9,389 nt of DNA, taken from assembly GCA_030152985.1 (NCBI GenBank), contig JASLIE010000017.1, positions 1 through 9,389 of the forward strand. Reading direction: 5' to 3'. The stretch comes from Bacillaceae bacterium. Its GTDB lineage: Bacteria; Bacillota; Bacilli; Bacillales; Amphibacillaceae. Below the pieces are notes generated by a model. That model ran no database searches and had not been told where the DNA came from. It was given only the letters and a program-made list of their open reading frames with translations. Positions 1 to 6,468 of this stretch are shown here, piece after piece (within the stretch, counting starts at the first letter, position 1; each line of letters begins with the position of its first letter). A program made the position numbers and the translations under genes.

Positions 1-954
1 TGGGCCATGGCCTTAGTAGTTGGATTTATGGCCGGGGCGACCATTGTATTTTCGATTCCAATGGGACTTGCTATGCTTGATAAACGTGACCATAAATATA
101 TGGCTTTAGGTATTATGTCGGGTGTTTTAACCATTCCAATTGGTGCTTTTATTTCATCTGTATTACTTGTTTTATTTGATACTAATATTCGGGATGTCAT
201 TAGTACAACAGCAGAGTCTAATTATGAGTTTGCTATTGGTTACTTGCAAATCTTGATTAACTTATTGCCTTTACTTATCTTTGTTGTCATTATTGCAGTC
301 GGTTTAAAGCTAGTACCGAATATGATGATTACAGGTTTTATGTTGTTTGGTCGAATTATGGATGCCTTAATTAAGATTGTTCTTGTCTTCTCTATTGTTG
401 AGATATTTACCGGTGCATTCACAAGTATCTTTGGACATTGGGGCTTTGATCCGATCATGGCAGATGAAAAAGACCAATTTAGAGCACTTGAAACTGCCGG
501 ATATATCGGGATTATGTTAGCGGGTGCCTTCCCAATGGTTTATTTAATTCGTAAGTATGCAGCGAAGTTTCTTGAAGCGGGTGGAAAGAAGCTTGGTCTT
601 TCTTCAGTAGGAAGTGCGGGTATCTTAGCGACAATGGCTAATATTTTAGCGATGTTTTCACTCGTTCGTCTTATGCCACCTAAGGATAAGGTAATCAATA
701 TTGCCTTTGGTGTGTGTGCTGCCTTTTTATTAGGCGACCACTTATCTTTTGCAGCAAACTTTCAACCAACGATGATTTTACCTGTAATGGTTGGGAAACT
801 ATCGGCAGGAATAATCGCTATCATGATTGCTTATCGTTTATCTGTGCCAACGGCTTTAAAATTAGAAAAAGAAGATCGTGCGGCAGGAATTATTCGTGAA
901 GGTGAGTATTTAGAAGAGAAAGAATCAAGTGAAGCTCAGTTAACAAACGCGTAA
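1..954 (+). CDS. eutH: EutH ethanolamine permease, 5'-truncated by window edge
   Basis: Integral membrane protein that takes up ethanolamine across the cytoplasmic membrane. The reading frame is open from base 1, so the ATG at 7 is an internal methionine and the gene begins before the window. From my memory of E. coli EutH (about 400 residues), roughly the first 110-125 residues are missing. The visible 317 residues contain about eight hydrophobic segments. The stretch GATIVFSIP followed by a K-R-D loop and a second helix with LTIPIGAF is characteristic of EutH. The C-terminus is a charged, acidic cytoplasmic-looking tail rich in E and K. The stop is followed after 15 nt by eutS, so the two are probably co-transcribed. 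No terminator lies between them. The family call is very secure; the true start and promoter cannot be seen. Confidence 0.95.
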   Translation, partial: WAMALVVGFMAGATIVFSIPMGLAMLDKRDHKYMALGIMSGVLTIPIGAFISSVLLVLFDTNIRDVISTTAESNYEFAIGYLQILINLLPLLIFVVIIAVGLKLVPNMMITGFMLFGRIMDALIKIVLVFSIVEIFTGAFTSIFGHWGFDPIMADEKDQFRALETAGYIGIMLAGAFPMVYLIRKYAAKFLEAGGKKLGLSSVGSAGILATMANILAMFSLVRLMPPKDKVINIAFGVCAAFLLGDHLSFAANFQPTMILPVMVGKLSAGIIAIMIAYRLSVPTALKLEKEDRAAGIIREGEYLEEKESSEAQLTNA

Positions 955-969
955 GTAGGAGGTTATTAA

Positions 970-1311
970 ATGAGTGAAGAAAAACAGCGATTTATCCAAG
1001 AATTTGTTCCAGGCAAACAACTAACCTTAAGCCATGTGATTGCAAATCCGGATAAAGAGATGTTAGAAATGTTAGGAATTGATCAAGCAGGTGCGCTTGG
1101 TATTATGACGACGACTCCGAGTGAAACAGTTATTATTGCAGGTGATATCGCAACCAAGGCGGCTCATGTCAGGCTAGGTTTTCTAGACCGGTTTACAGGC
1201 AGTGTTGTTGTTGTTGGTGATGTGTCAGAGGTTGAGATGGCCTTGAGTGAGATTAACCGATTTTTATCGGAAAACCTGGGTTATACACCAGCGCAGATAA
1301 CAAAATCTTAA
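970..1311 (+). CDS. eutS: EutS bacterial microcompartment shell protein
   Basis: A 113-residue BMC-domain shell protein of the circularly permuted, bent-hexamer EutS type (E. coli EutS is 111 residues). It is thought to form the edges or curved parts of the eut microcompartment shell. Clear family signatures are QEFVPGKQLTL near residues 10-20, GALGIMT at 41-47, the IAGDIATKAA segment and GFLDRFTGSVVVVGDV. The glycine associated with the hexamer bend in E. coli EutS (G39) corresponds to G41 here. The C-terminal YTPAQITKS also matches the family ending. The start is ATG with AGGAGG at 957-962, 7 nt upstream. It sits 15 nt after eutH and 12 nt before eutP. Very secure assignment. Confidence 0.97.
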   Translation: MSEEKQRFIQEFVPGKQLTLSHVIANPDKEMLEMLGIDQAGALGIMTTTPSETVIIAGDIATKAAHVRLGFLDRFTGSVVVVGDVSEVEMALSEINRFLSENLGYTPAQITKS

Positions 1312-1323
1312 AGGTGTGGTCAA

Positions 1324-1821
1324 ATGAAGAACAAGCTCATGTTAATCGGTGCGATTGATGCAGGAAAAACTAGTTTAATTAATGCAGTACTTGGTCGGGA
1401 TGTAAAGGCTTTAAAGACACAAGTTCTTTTATACTATGATTGGATTGTCGATACCCCAGGGGAATACACAGAAAATCCGATGTTCTATCATAATATTATG
1501 GCAACAGCACTCGAGGTGACACACATTGCTTATATCCAGGATGCAACACGTAACAAAAGTATTTTTCCACCTGGATTTAGTACGGGGTTTACAAAGTTAG
1601 CAATCGCGCTCGTTACAAAGTGCGATCATGAAGCAGCTGATTTAGAGCGTGCAACTCACTTGCTTAAAAAAACAGTTTATAAGGGACCCATCCTTTATAC
1701 ATCTGCATTTGATGGCAGAGGTTTAGAACATTTAAAAGCCTTAGTTCAATGTCATTCACTTGAAGCGATGCGCGCTTATGTCGAGTCAGCAGCAGATGAA
1801 AACCTCTTATTTATCCCTTGA
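1324..1821 (+). CDS. eutP: EutP, P-loop GTPase-like ethanolamine utilisation protein
   Basis: A 165-residue small P-loop NTPase of the EutP/PduV family. It has a Walker A motif GAIDAGKTS at residues 9-17 (K15, T16), a switch-type DTPGEY at 43-48 and a base-specificity motif TKCD at 98-101. PduV in Salmonella has been linked to microcompartment positioning, and Salmonella EutP has been reported to act as an acetate kinase. Which role applies here is open, but an acetate kinase would complete ATP formation from the acetyl phosphate made by PduL. The ATG follows a weak GGTGTGG ribosome binding site, weaker than those of its neighbours. The stop codon directly abuts the regulatory region that leads to eutA. 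Confidence 0.93.
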   Translation: MKNKLMLIGAIDAGKTSLINAVLGRDVKALKTQVLLYYDWIVDTPGEYTENPMFYHNIMATALEVTHIAYIQDATRNKSIFPPGFSTGFTKLAIALVTKCDHEAADLERATHLLKKTVYKGPILYTSAFDGRGLEHLKALVQCHSLEAMRAYVESAADENLLFIP

Positions 1822-1835
1822 TTAAAGCGCTTACT
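1822..1835 (+). promoter_or_regulatory. Candidate CcpA cre box upstream of eutA
   Basis: The 14 bases TTAAAGCGCTTACT begin immediately after the eutP stop codon. They match the catabolite-responsive element consensus TGWAAGCGCTTWCA at 12 of 14 positions and include the central AAGCGCTT palindrome. The site abuts the predicted -35 box, with its centre near -41 relative to the inferred start. Bound CcpA there would most likely hinder RNA polymerase, giving carbon catabolite repression of eutABCLE. This is a sequence match only; CcpA itself is not in the window. Confidence 0.62.
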
Positions 1836-1863
1836 TTACACCTGATTTATATTCTGTTATAGT
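1835..1863 (+). promoter_or_regulatory. Predicted sigma-A promoter for the eutA-onward transcript
   Basis: A -35 box TTTACA (1835-1840) and a -10 box TATAGT (1858-1863) are separated by an ideal 17-bp spacer. Each box differs from consensus at one position. The expected transcription start is about 1869-1871, giving a leader of roughly 125 nt before the eutA start codon. Its place between eutP and eutA implies that the catabolic and shell genes from eutA onward can be transcribed independently of eutHSP, although read-through from upstream is also possible. Confidence 0.72.
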
Positions 1864-1885
1864 AGAAATTAACAAGTAAATAAAC

Positions 1886-1899
1886 AGGCAAGGACGCCT
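1886..1899 (+). promoter_or_regulatory. Possible EutV (ANTAR) target hairpin overlapping the terminator arm
   Basis: AGGC (1886-1889) pairs with GCCT (1896-1899) around the six-base loop AAGGAC. The loop has A at position 1 and G at position 4, the two bases conserved in hairpins bound by ANTAR antiterminators such as EutV. Its 3' side uses bases that also form the start of the large terminator stem (from 1893), so the two structures exclude each other. This is the geometry of the EutV antitermination mechanism. Against it, the stem is only 4 bp and I find no second A1/G4 hexaloop hairpin between the predicted start site and this one, whereas known sites are tandem. Confidence 0.35.
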
Positions 1900-1964
1900 T
1901 TACGACTCAGCTAATCGGGTTACTTATCCGGTTAGAAACTGAGTCTGTAAAGGCGTCTTTTTTT
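1893..1964 (+). terminator. Long stem-loop with U-tract in the eutA leader (attenuator)
   Basis: The 5' arm GACGCCTTTACGACTCAG (1893-1910) pairs with 1939-1957, leaving a single bulged T at 1946. Above that, CTAATCGG (1911-1918) pairs with CCGGTTAG (1928-1935) with one G-U pair, a bulge AAA at 1936-1938 and a nine-base loop. In total there are about 26 base pairs, followed directly by seven T's (1958-1964). This is a strong intrinsic terminator. It lies after the predicted promoter and 31 bases before eutA, so it probably acts as a conditional terminator for the eutA transcript and also stops read-through from eutP. Confidence 0.85.
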
Positions 1965-1995
1965 GTAAGTAGGCTCATAAAGGGGGGCAATTAAG

Positions 1996-3432
1996 GTGAA
2001 GAAAAAAGAATTAATTTTAAGTGCAGGTATCGATATTGGTACAAGTACGACAAAATTGATTATCAGTCAGTTTTCATTAATGAATGTGGCTGGTACAACA
2101 CACGTCCCGCGGATTGAAATAACAGATAAGGAAGTCTTGTATAAAAGTCCGGTTTATCGAACGCCATTAATAGATAATATCAAAATAGATACAGAAGCGA
2201 TTGAAAGTTTGATTAAAGCTGAGTATGAACAAGCAGCGATTAGTCCCTCAGAAATTGAGACGGGGGCAGTGATTATTACAGGTGAAGCGGCGACAAAAAC
2301 AAATGCTAGCCAAATGATTCATCAACTATCAAAAGAAGCAGGTGACTTTTTAGTTGCGACAGCAGGTCCTGACTTAGAGGGAATTATCGCAGCCAAAGGT
2401 TCAGGGGCATTTGACTACTCAGAACAAACTGATCGAGTAATTGCAAACATTGATATCGGAGGAGGGACTGCCAATATCGCAGTGGTTAAAAACAAGCAAC
2501 TTCTTGGCACATGTACCTTGCATATAGGGGGGCGGTTAATTGAGTTTTCAAAGGGAGAGTTAACTTCCATCTCGCCGCCAATTAAGCGATTGATTTCAAA
2601 TGAGTCTATTGATTTAAAGCAAGGTGACTCACGTGAGAGTCAAGGCGTCCTTAAGGTGATTGACCGTTTAGTAGAAAGTTTAACGCGGGCCTTAAATAAA
2701 GACTTGAATGCTTTAGACGAGTGTTTATTGCTTGGTCATCAACCGAATTGGAAAGGACAAGTCGATAGCATTTTATTTTCGGGTGGTATTGCAGAATGCA
2801 TGTATCAAAAAGAAGATTCAAAGCTGTCACCAGCAACTTATGATGATATAGGTCAGATGCTTGCAAGTCGGCTTCAGGAAGCAACTGGATTAGCTGAATT
2901 CGATTGGTTAACTCCTAAAGAAACTGTGCGTGCAACCGTACTAGGAGCAGGAACTCAAACGACTGAAATCAGTGGAGCAACAATTCAAATTAACCCTTCT
3001 GAGTTGCCGCTTAAAAATATACCTATCTTTAAGTATCCCTTTGCCTTTGATTTTCAAAAGGGTTTAGCGTCAATTGAGAGCGCGTTTAGACAAGCAATAA
3101 GCCTTTATGATTCGACGCTTGAAGGCCAGAATTTTGCCCTGTTTTTATCAGAGTTACCTCATTTAGGATTTCAAGATATAACAGAGTTAGCACAAAAAAT
3201 TAATGAATTAATGAATTTACGAATTGAAAAATCAGCACCGATGATTCTAATTATTGAATCAGACCTGGCTAAAGTATTAGGTCAATCGCTCCAAGCGATG
3301 AAGGTGCCACAAAGTGTTGTTTGCATTGATCAAATTAAAGTAGATCATGGCGACTATATTGATATCGGACGCAGCTTAGCGTCTGGTGTAGTTCCGGTTG
3401 TCGTAAAAACACTAACATTTCATTCGTCGTAA
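1996..3432 (+). CDS. eutA: EutA, ethanolamine ammonia-lyase reactivating factor
   Basis: A 478-residue chaperone-like ATPase that releases damaged cobalamin from inactivated EutBC so that fresh adenosylcobalamin can bind. It has the ASKHA (actin/Hsp70) nucleotide-binding signatures: phosphate-1 loop GIDIGTSTTK at 11-20, phosphate-2 loop NIDIGGGTANI at 151-161 and adenosine motif FSGGIAE at 261-267. The conserved AAKGSGA is at 132-138. The length is close to E. coli EutA (about 467). The start is GTG, chosen because AAAGGGGGG (1979-1987) lies 8 nt upstream and the first residues lead straight into the phosphate-1 strand. It is the first gene after the attenuator leader and sits 17 nt before eutB, the larger subunit of its client enzyme. 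Confidence 0.96.
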   Translation: MKKKELILSAGIDIGTSTTKLIISQFSLMNVAGTTHVPRIEITDKEVLYKSPVYRTPLIDNIKIDTEAIESLIKAEYEQAAISPSEIETGAVIITGEAATKTNASQMIHQLSKEAGDFLVATAGPDLEGIIAAKGSGAFDYSEQTDRVIANIDIGGGTANIAVVKNKQLLGTCTLHIGGRLIEFSKGELTSISPPIKRLISNESIDLKQGDSRESQGVLKVIDRLVESLTRALNKDLNALDECLLLGHQPNWKGQVDSILFSGGIAECMYQKEDSKLSPATYDDIGQMLASRLQEATGLAEFDWLTPKETVRATVLGAGTQTTEISGATIQINPSELPLKNIPIFKYPFAFDFQKGLASIESAFRQAISLYDSTLEGQNFALFLSELPHLGFQDITELAQKINELMNLRIEKSAPMILIIESDLAKVLGQSLQAMKVPQSVVCIDQIKVDHGDYIDIGRSLASGVVPVVVKTLTFHSS

Positions 3433-3449
3433 GTAGAGGAGGGGCCTTA

Positions 3450-4814
3450 ATGAATTTAAAATCAAGCTTAGGTGGTATTACCTATGAATTTAAAGATTTA
3501 AAAGATGCACTAGCAAAAGCAAATGAGGAAAAATCAGGCGATCGTTTAGCGGGGGTTGCAGCTGAAACAGTGCAAGAACGGATTGCAGCAAAACAGGTTG
3601 TTTCAAACCTTTTGCTCTCTGAAATTCGAAATCATCCACTCATTCCGATTGAGACCGATGAAGTGTCTCAAATTATCGAGGGAGATATTAATGAAAAGAT
3701 TTATGACTCCATTAAAGGCTGGAGTGTCGCTGAATTAAGAGAATATATTTTAAGTAATGAGGTAGGCGACCGTGAGTTAAAACGCTTAAGTCGTGGACTC
3801 ACTTCAGAAATGATTGCAGCAGTAACGAAATTGATGTCAAATTTAGATCTTGTTCATGCAGCAAATAAACTTGAAATTATTACGACCTGTAATATCTCAA
3901 TTGGTCATAAGGGGACACTTGCTTCTCGTCTTCAACCCAACCATCCGACCGATAATATTGATGGCATTATTACCTCGCTTAAAGAAGGGCTTTCTTATGG
4001 AACAGGTGATGCAGTTATCGGGATTAATCCGGTTGATGATTCGGTAGAGAGTGTGAAGAAAGTCCTTCATGCGACAAAAGACTTTATCAATGAGTGGGAA
4101 ATCCCAACGCAAAACTGTGTACTTGCACACGTCACAACACAAATGAAGGCAATAGAGCAAGGAGCGCCGGCAGATATGATTTTTCAAAGTATCGCAGGAA
4201 CAGAAAAAGCCAACCGTTCATTCGGTATTTCAGCAGACTTAATTAAAGAGGCAAACGAGCTCGCACTAGAGCAAGGAACGGGAACAGGTCCTAATGTCAT
4301 GTATTTTGAAACTGGCCAAGGGTCAGAATTGTCGGCGGAAGCACATTACGGTATTGATCAGCTCACACTAGAAGCTCGAAATTACGGCTTTGCCCGTCAT
4401 TATGATCCTTATATTGTAAATACAGTTGTCGGTTTTATTGGTCCGGAATATTTATATGATAGTAAGCAGGTTATCCGAGCGGGTCTTGAAGATCATTTTA
4501 TGGGGAAGATGCACGGCTTACCAATGGGCGTCGATATTTGTTATACCAACCATATTAAGGCTGATCAAAATGACAATGAAGAACTCGGTGTTTTATTAAC
4601 AGCAGCTGGTGTCAACTTCATTATTTCTGCTCCCATGGGTGATGACATTATGCTGAATTATCAATCCATGAGCTATCACGATATTGCAACACTCTTAAAA
4701 ACATTTAATAAAAAACCGGCGCCAGAATATCTTGTTTGGCTAGAGAAAATGGGGATTTATGAAAATGGCATGCTGAGTCGTCGAGCAGGAGATTTAACTT
4801 TATTTAACCGTTAA
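3450..4814 (+). CDS. eutB: EutB, ethanolamine ammonia-lyase large subunit
   Basis: Catalytic subunit of adenosylcobalamin-dependent ethanolamine ammonia-lyase (EC 4.3.1.7), which converts ethanolamine to acetaldehyde and ammonia inside the compartment. At 454 residues it is almost the same length as E. coli EutB (453). The substrate-pocket residues known from the E. coli enzyme fall at identical numbers here: R160, Q162, N193, F258, E287, F329 and D362. It should therefore be fully active. The TIM-barrel core motifs ITTCNISIGHKGTLASRLQP (144-163) and ETGQGSE (287-293) are clear. The ATG has GAGGAGGGG at 3436-3444, 5 nt upstream. Its stop overlaps the ribosome binding site of eutC, which suggests coupled translation of the two subunits. 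Confidence 0.99.
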   Translation: MNLKSSLGGITYEFKDLKDALAKANEEKSGDRLAGVAAETVQERIAAKQVVSNLLLSEIRNHPLIPIETDEVSQIIEGDINEKIYDSIKGWSVAELREYILSNEVGDRELKRLSRGLTSEMIAAVTKLMSNLDLVHAANKLEIITTCNISIGHKGTLASRLQPNHPTDNIDGIITSLKEGLSYGTGDAVIGINPVDDSVESVKKVLHATKDFINEWEIPTQNCVLAHVTTQMKAIEQGAPADMIFQSIAGTEKANRSFGISADLIKEANELALEQGTGTGPNVMYFETGQGSELSAEAHYGIDQLTLEARNYGFARHYDPYIVNTVVGFIGPEYLYDSKQVIRAGLEDHFMGKMHGLPMGVDICYTNHIKADQNDNEELGVLLTAAGVNFIISAPMGDDIMLNYQSMSYHDIATLLKTFNKKPAPEYLVWLEKMGIYENGMLSRRAGDLTLFNR

Positions 4815-4822
4815 GGAGGTGA
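4813..4822 (+). promoter_or_regulatory. Ribosome binding site that fixes a TTG start for eutC
   Basis: AAGGAGGTGA is a near-perfect complement to the 16S rRNA tail and overlaps the eutB stop codon. The in-frame GTG at 4819 lies inside this site and cannot be used with it. The TTG at 4828 is 8 nt past AGGAGG and is the properly spaced start. Confidence 0.85.
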
Positions 4823-4827
4823 CCCTA

Positions 4828-5784
4828 TTGAAAGAAGAATTAATCGATCAAATTACCCGGCTTGTACTTGAAGAATTACAAGCAGAAAAACCGAAAGCAC
4901 GTGAGCGACCAACTGAACGTGTAAAGCTTTATGCGAATCAGACAGCGGGAAGTGTAAAGATTGTTGAAGCACCGAAAGAAGAAGCTCCTGTTACCTTTCA
5001 TCAAGTAGGAGGAGGGCAAAGTAAAGCGACTCCTGTAAAAGCAAAGCTTGAAACAGAAGCAGTCAAAAAGTCAGACAAAGAAGAGCAATTAGCCGAAATG
5101 CGTCAGTTAACACAGGCTCGAATTGCAGTTGGTCGTGCGGGTTCAAGGCCTAAAACAGATACTTGGCTGAAGTTTAGATTCGATCATGCAGCCGCAGTCG
5201 ATGCGGTTTACGGTGAAGTTTCAGAGGACTTACTTGAAAGACTTGATTTATTTAAGGTTCAAACGAAGGTAAAGGACAAAGAGGAGTATATTAGACGCCC
5301 GGATTTAGGCAGAAGGTTATCGGATGAAGCAAAGGAAATTCTTAAAGAAAAATGTGAGCATCGTCCCGTTGTTCAAATAGTAGCTTCAAATGGTTTGAGT
5401 GCAAGTGCACTTGAAACAAACCTTGAGGATGTTTATCTATCACTTAAGCAATCACTTTCAAATTTAAACATCCAAACCGGCAGGTCATTTTATGTAGATA
5501 AGGGCCGTGTTGCTTTAATGGATGATATCGGTGAATTACTTGAGCCCGATCTTGTTATTATGTTAATCGGCGAACGTCCGGGACTTGTTTCAGCTGAGTC
5601 TTTAAGTGCCTATCTTTGTTATAAACCAAGACATGGCATGATAGAGGCTGACCGAATGGTTATTTCAAATATCCATAAGGGTGGGATTCCGCCTGTTGAA
5701 GCGGGTGCTTACTTAGGGACAGTGATTCAAAAGGTACTTAAATATGAGGCGAGTGGTGTGTCGCTCGTTCAAAAAGAAGCTTAG
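4828..5784 (+). CDS. eutC: EutC, ethanolamine ammonia-lyase small subunit
   Basis: Small subunit of ethanolamine ammonia-lyase, which with EutB forms the adenosylcobalamin-binding enzyme. With the TTG start the protein has 318 residues, somewhat longer than E. coli EutC (295). Three parts are visible. Residues 2-18 form an amphipathic helix (KEELIDQITRLVLEELQ) of the encapsulation-peptide type. Residues 19-88 are a charged linker rich in K, E, A and P. The core runs from about 89 to the end, with the family motifs TQARIAVGRAGSRPKT (95-110), RRPDLGRRL (156-164), SNGLSA (187-192), GERPGL (248-253) and SNIHKGGIPPVEA (280-292). The extra length lies in the linker, not the core. The stop overlaps the eutL ribosome binding site. 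Confidence 0.97.
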   Translation: MKEELIDQITRLVLEELQAEKPKARERPTERVKLYANQTAGSVKIVEAPKEEAPVTFHQVGGGQSKATPVKAKLETEAVKKSDKEEQLAEMRQLTQARIAVGRAGSRPKTDTWLKFRFDHAAAVDAVYGEVSEDLLERLDLFKVQTKVKDKEEYIRRPDLGRRLSDEAKEILKEKCEHRPVVQIVASNGLSASALETNLEDVYLSLKQSLSNLNIQTGRSFYVDKGRVALMDDIGELLEPDLVIMLIGERPGLVSAESLSAYLCYKPRHGMIEADRMVISNIHKGGIPPVEAGAYLGTVIQKVLKYEASGVSLVQKEA

Positions 5785-5795
5785 GAGGTGGTGAA

Positions 5796-6446
5796 GTGCT
5801 TGATAAAGTTTTCGCAGATATTTTATCCATGCATGTCATTCCAAATGTCAGCCCTGATTTGAGTGTGCAGTATCAGTTAACAGATAGGGAGCAGAGTATT
5901 GGACTTGTTACGACTTCAATTGATGATATTGGTTATGTTGCAATCGATGAAGCAACGAAGCGGACAGATGTCCGTGTTGTCTATGCTCATAGTTTTTATG
6001 CCGGGTCCGACCATGCCTCGGGTCCTTTGTCAGGTGAGTTTATAGGGGTCATTGCAGGAAAAAGTCCAGAGGAAGTAAAAAGCGCGCTAGATTCAATTCG
6101 TGAAACAATTGAATCAGCAGTTTATTTTGAAGCGATTCATGGTGATCAAGGTCATTTGCTTTTTGCTCATACGGTGTCGAGCTGTGGGAGTTATTTAGCC
6201 AAGCTAGCAAATGTCAAAGAGGGCTCAGCTCTTGCTTATTTAATTGCCCCGCCTCTTGAATCGATTGTTGGCTTAGACGCTGCTTTAAAAGCGGCGGATG
6301 TGAGTGTGGCAGAAATTTTCACCCCACCGTCTGAGACAAACTTTGGTGGCGGACTACTGACCGGAAGCCAGTCGTCCTGTCTAGCAGCCGCAGATGCTTT
6401 TCGAGATGAAATACTTAGACTTGTCAGTCATCCTTTAAGTTATTAA
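5796..6446 (+). CDS. eutL: EutL bacterial microcompartment shell protein (trimeric)
   Basis: A 216-residue shell protein with two tandem permuted BMC domains that assembles as a pseudohexameric trimer. Its central pore is known to exist in open and closed forms in E. coli EutL (219 residues). Signatures include IGYVAIDEATK (45-55), the SFYAGSDHASGPLSGE region (66-81), SSCGSYLA (128-135), AYLIAPPLES (147-156) and the PPSETNFGGGLLTGSQSSC stretch (177-195). The start is GTG at 5796, with TTAGGAGGTG at 5781-5790 placing AGGAGG 7 nt upstream. Another GTG at 5791 is out of frame. It lies between the lyase genes and eutE, the common position in Gram-positive eut operons. Confidence 0.97.
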   Translation: MLDKVFADILSMHVIPNVSPDLSVQYQLTDREQSIGLVTTSIDDIGYVAIDEATKRTDVRVVYAHSFYAGSDHASGPLSGEFIGVIAGKSPEEVKSALDSIRETIESAVYFEAIHGDQGHLLFAHTVSSCGSYLAKLANVKEGSALAYLIAPPLESIVGLDAALKAADVSVAEIFTPPSETNFGGGLLTGSQSSCLAAADAFRDEILRLVSHPLSY

Positions 6447-6452
6447 ATAAAG

Positions 6453-6461
6453 AAGGAGTGA
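6453..6461 (+). promoter_or_regulatory. Ribosome binding site that supports a TTG start for eutE
   Basis: AAGGAGTGA ends 7 nt before the TTG at 6469. The first in-frame ATG (6481) would be about 20 nt away, too far for this site, so the TTG start is preferred. Confidence 0.7.
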
Positions 6462-6468
6462 AATAACC

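Noticed and set aside
7..9. ATG at 7 as the start of eutH
   Set aside because: The frame is open to base 1, and the protein would start in the middle of the conserved membrane region, missing about 110-125 residues of the family.
240..458. Antisense open frame of 72 codons within eutH
   Set aside because: It is fully inside a strongly conserved coding region, has no plausible ribosome binding site and no recognisable protein features.
1893..1964. Simple terminator ending the eutHSP transcript only
   Set aside because: It may do this too, but a near-consensus promoter lies between eutP and the hairpin, so the hairpin is within the leader of the eutA transcript.
1865..1995. Adenosylcobalamin riboswitch in the eutA leader
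   Set aside because: Considered because the pathway needs B12. The leader is only about 125 nt, most of it is used by one long hairpin, and I see no B12-box-like sequence, so the known cobalamin riboswitch folds do not fit.
2651..2884. Antisense open frame of 77 codons within eutA
   Set aside because: Shadow of eutA on the other strand, with no family resemblance or translation signal.
3897..4187. Antisense open frame of 96 codons within eutB
   Set aside because: It overlaps the most conserved part of eutB. The cysteine-rich, irregular composition is typical of a chance frame.
4819..4827. GTG at 4819 as the start of eutC
   Set aside because: It lies inside the AAGGAGGTGA ribosome binding site. 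The TTG at 4828 has the correct spacing, so the three extra residues are not translated.
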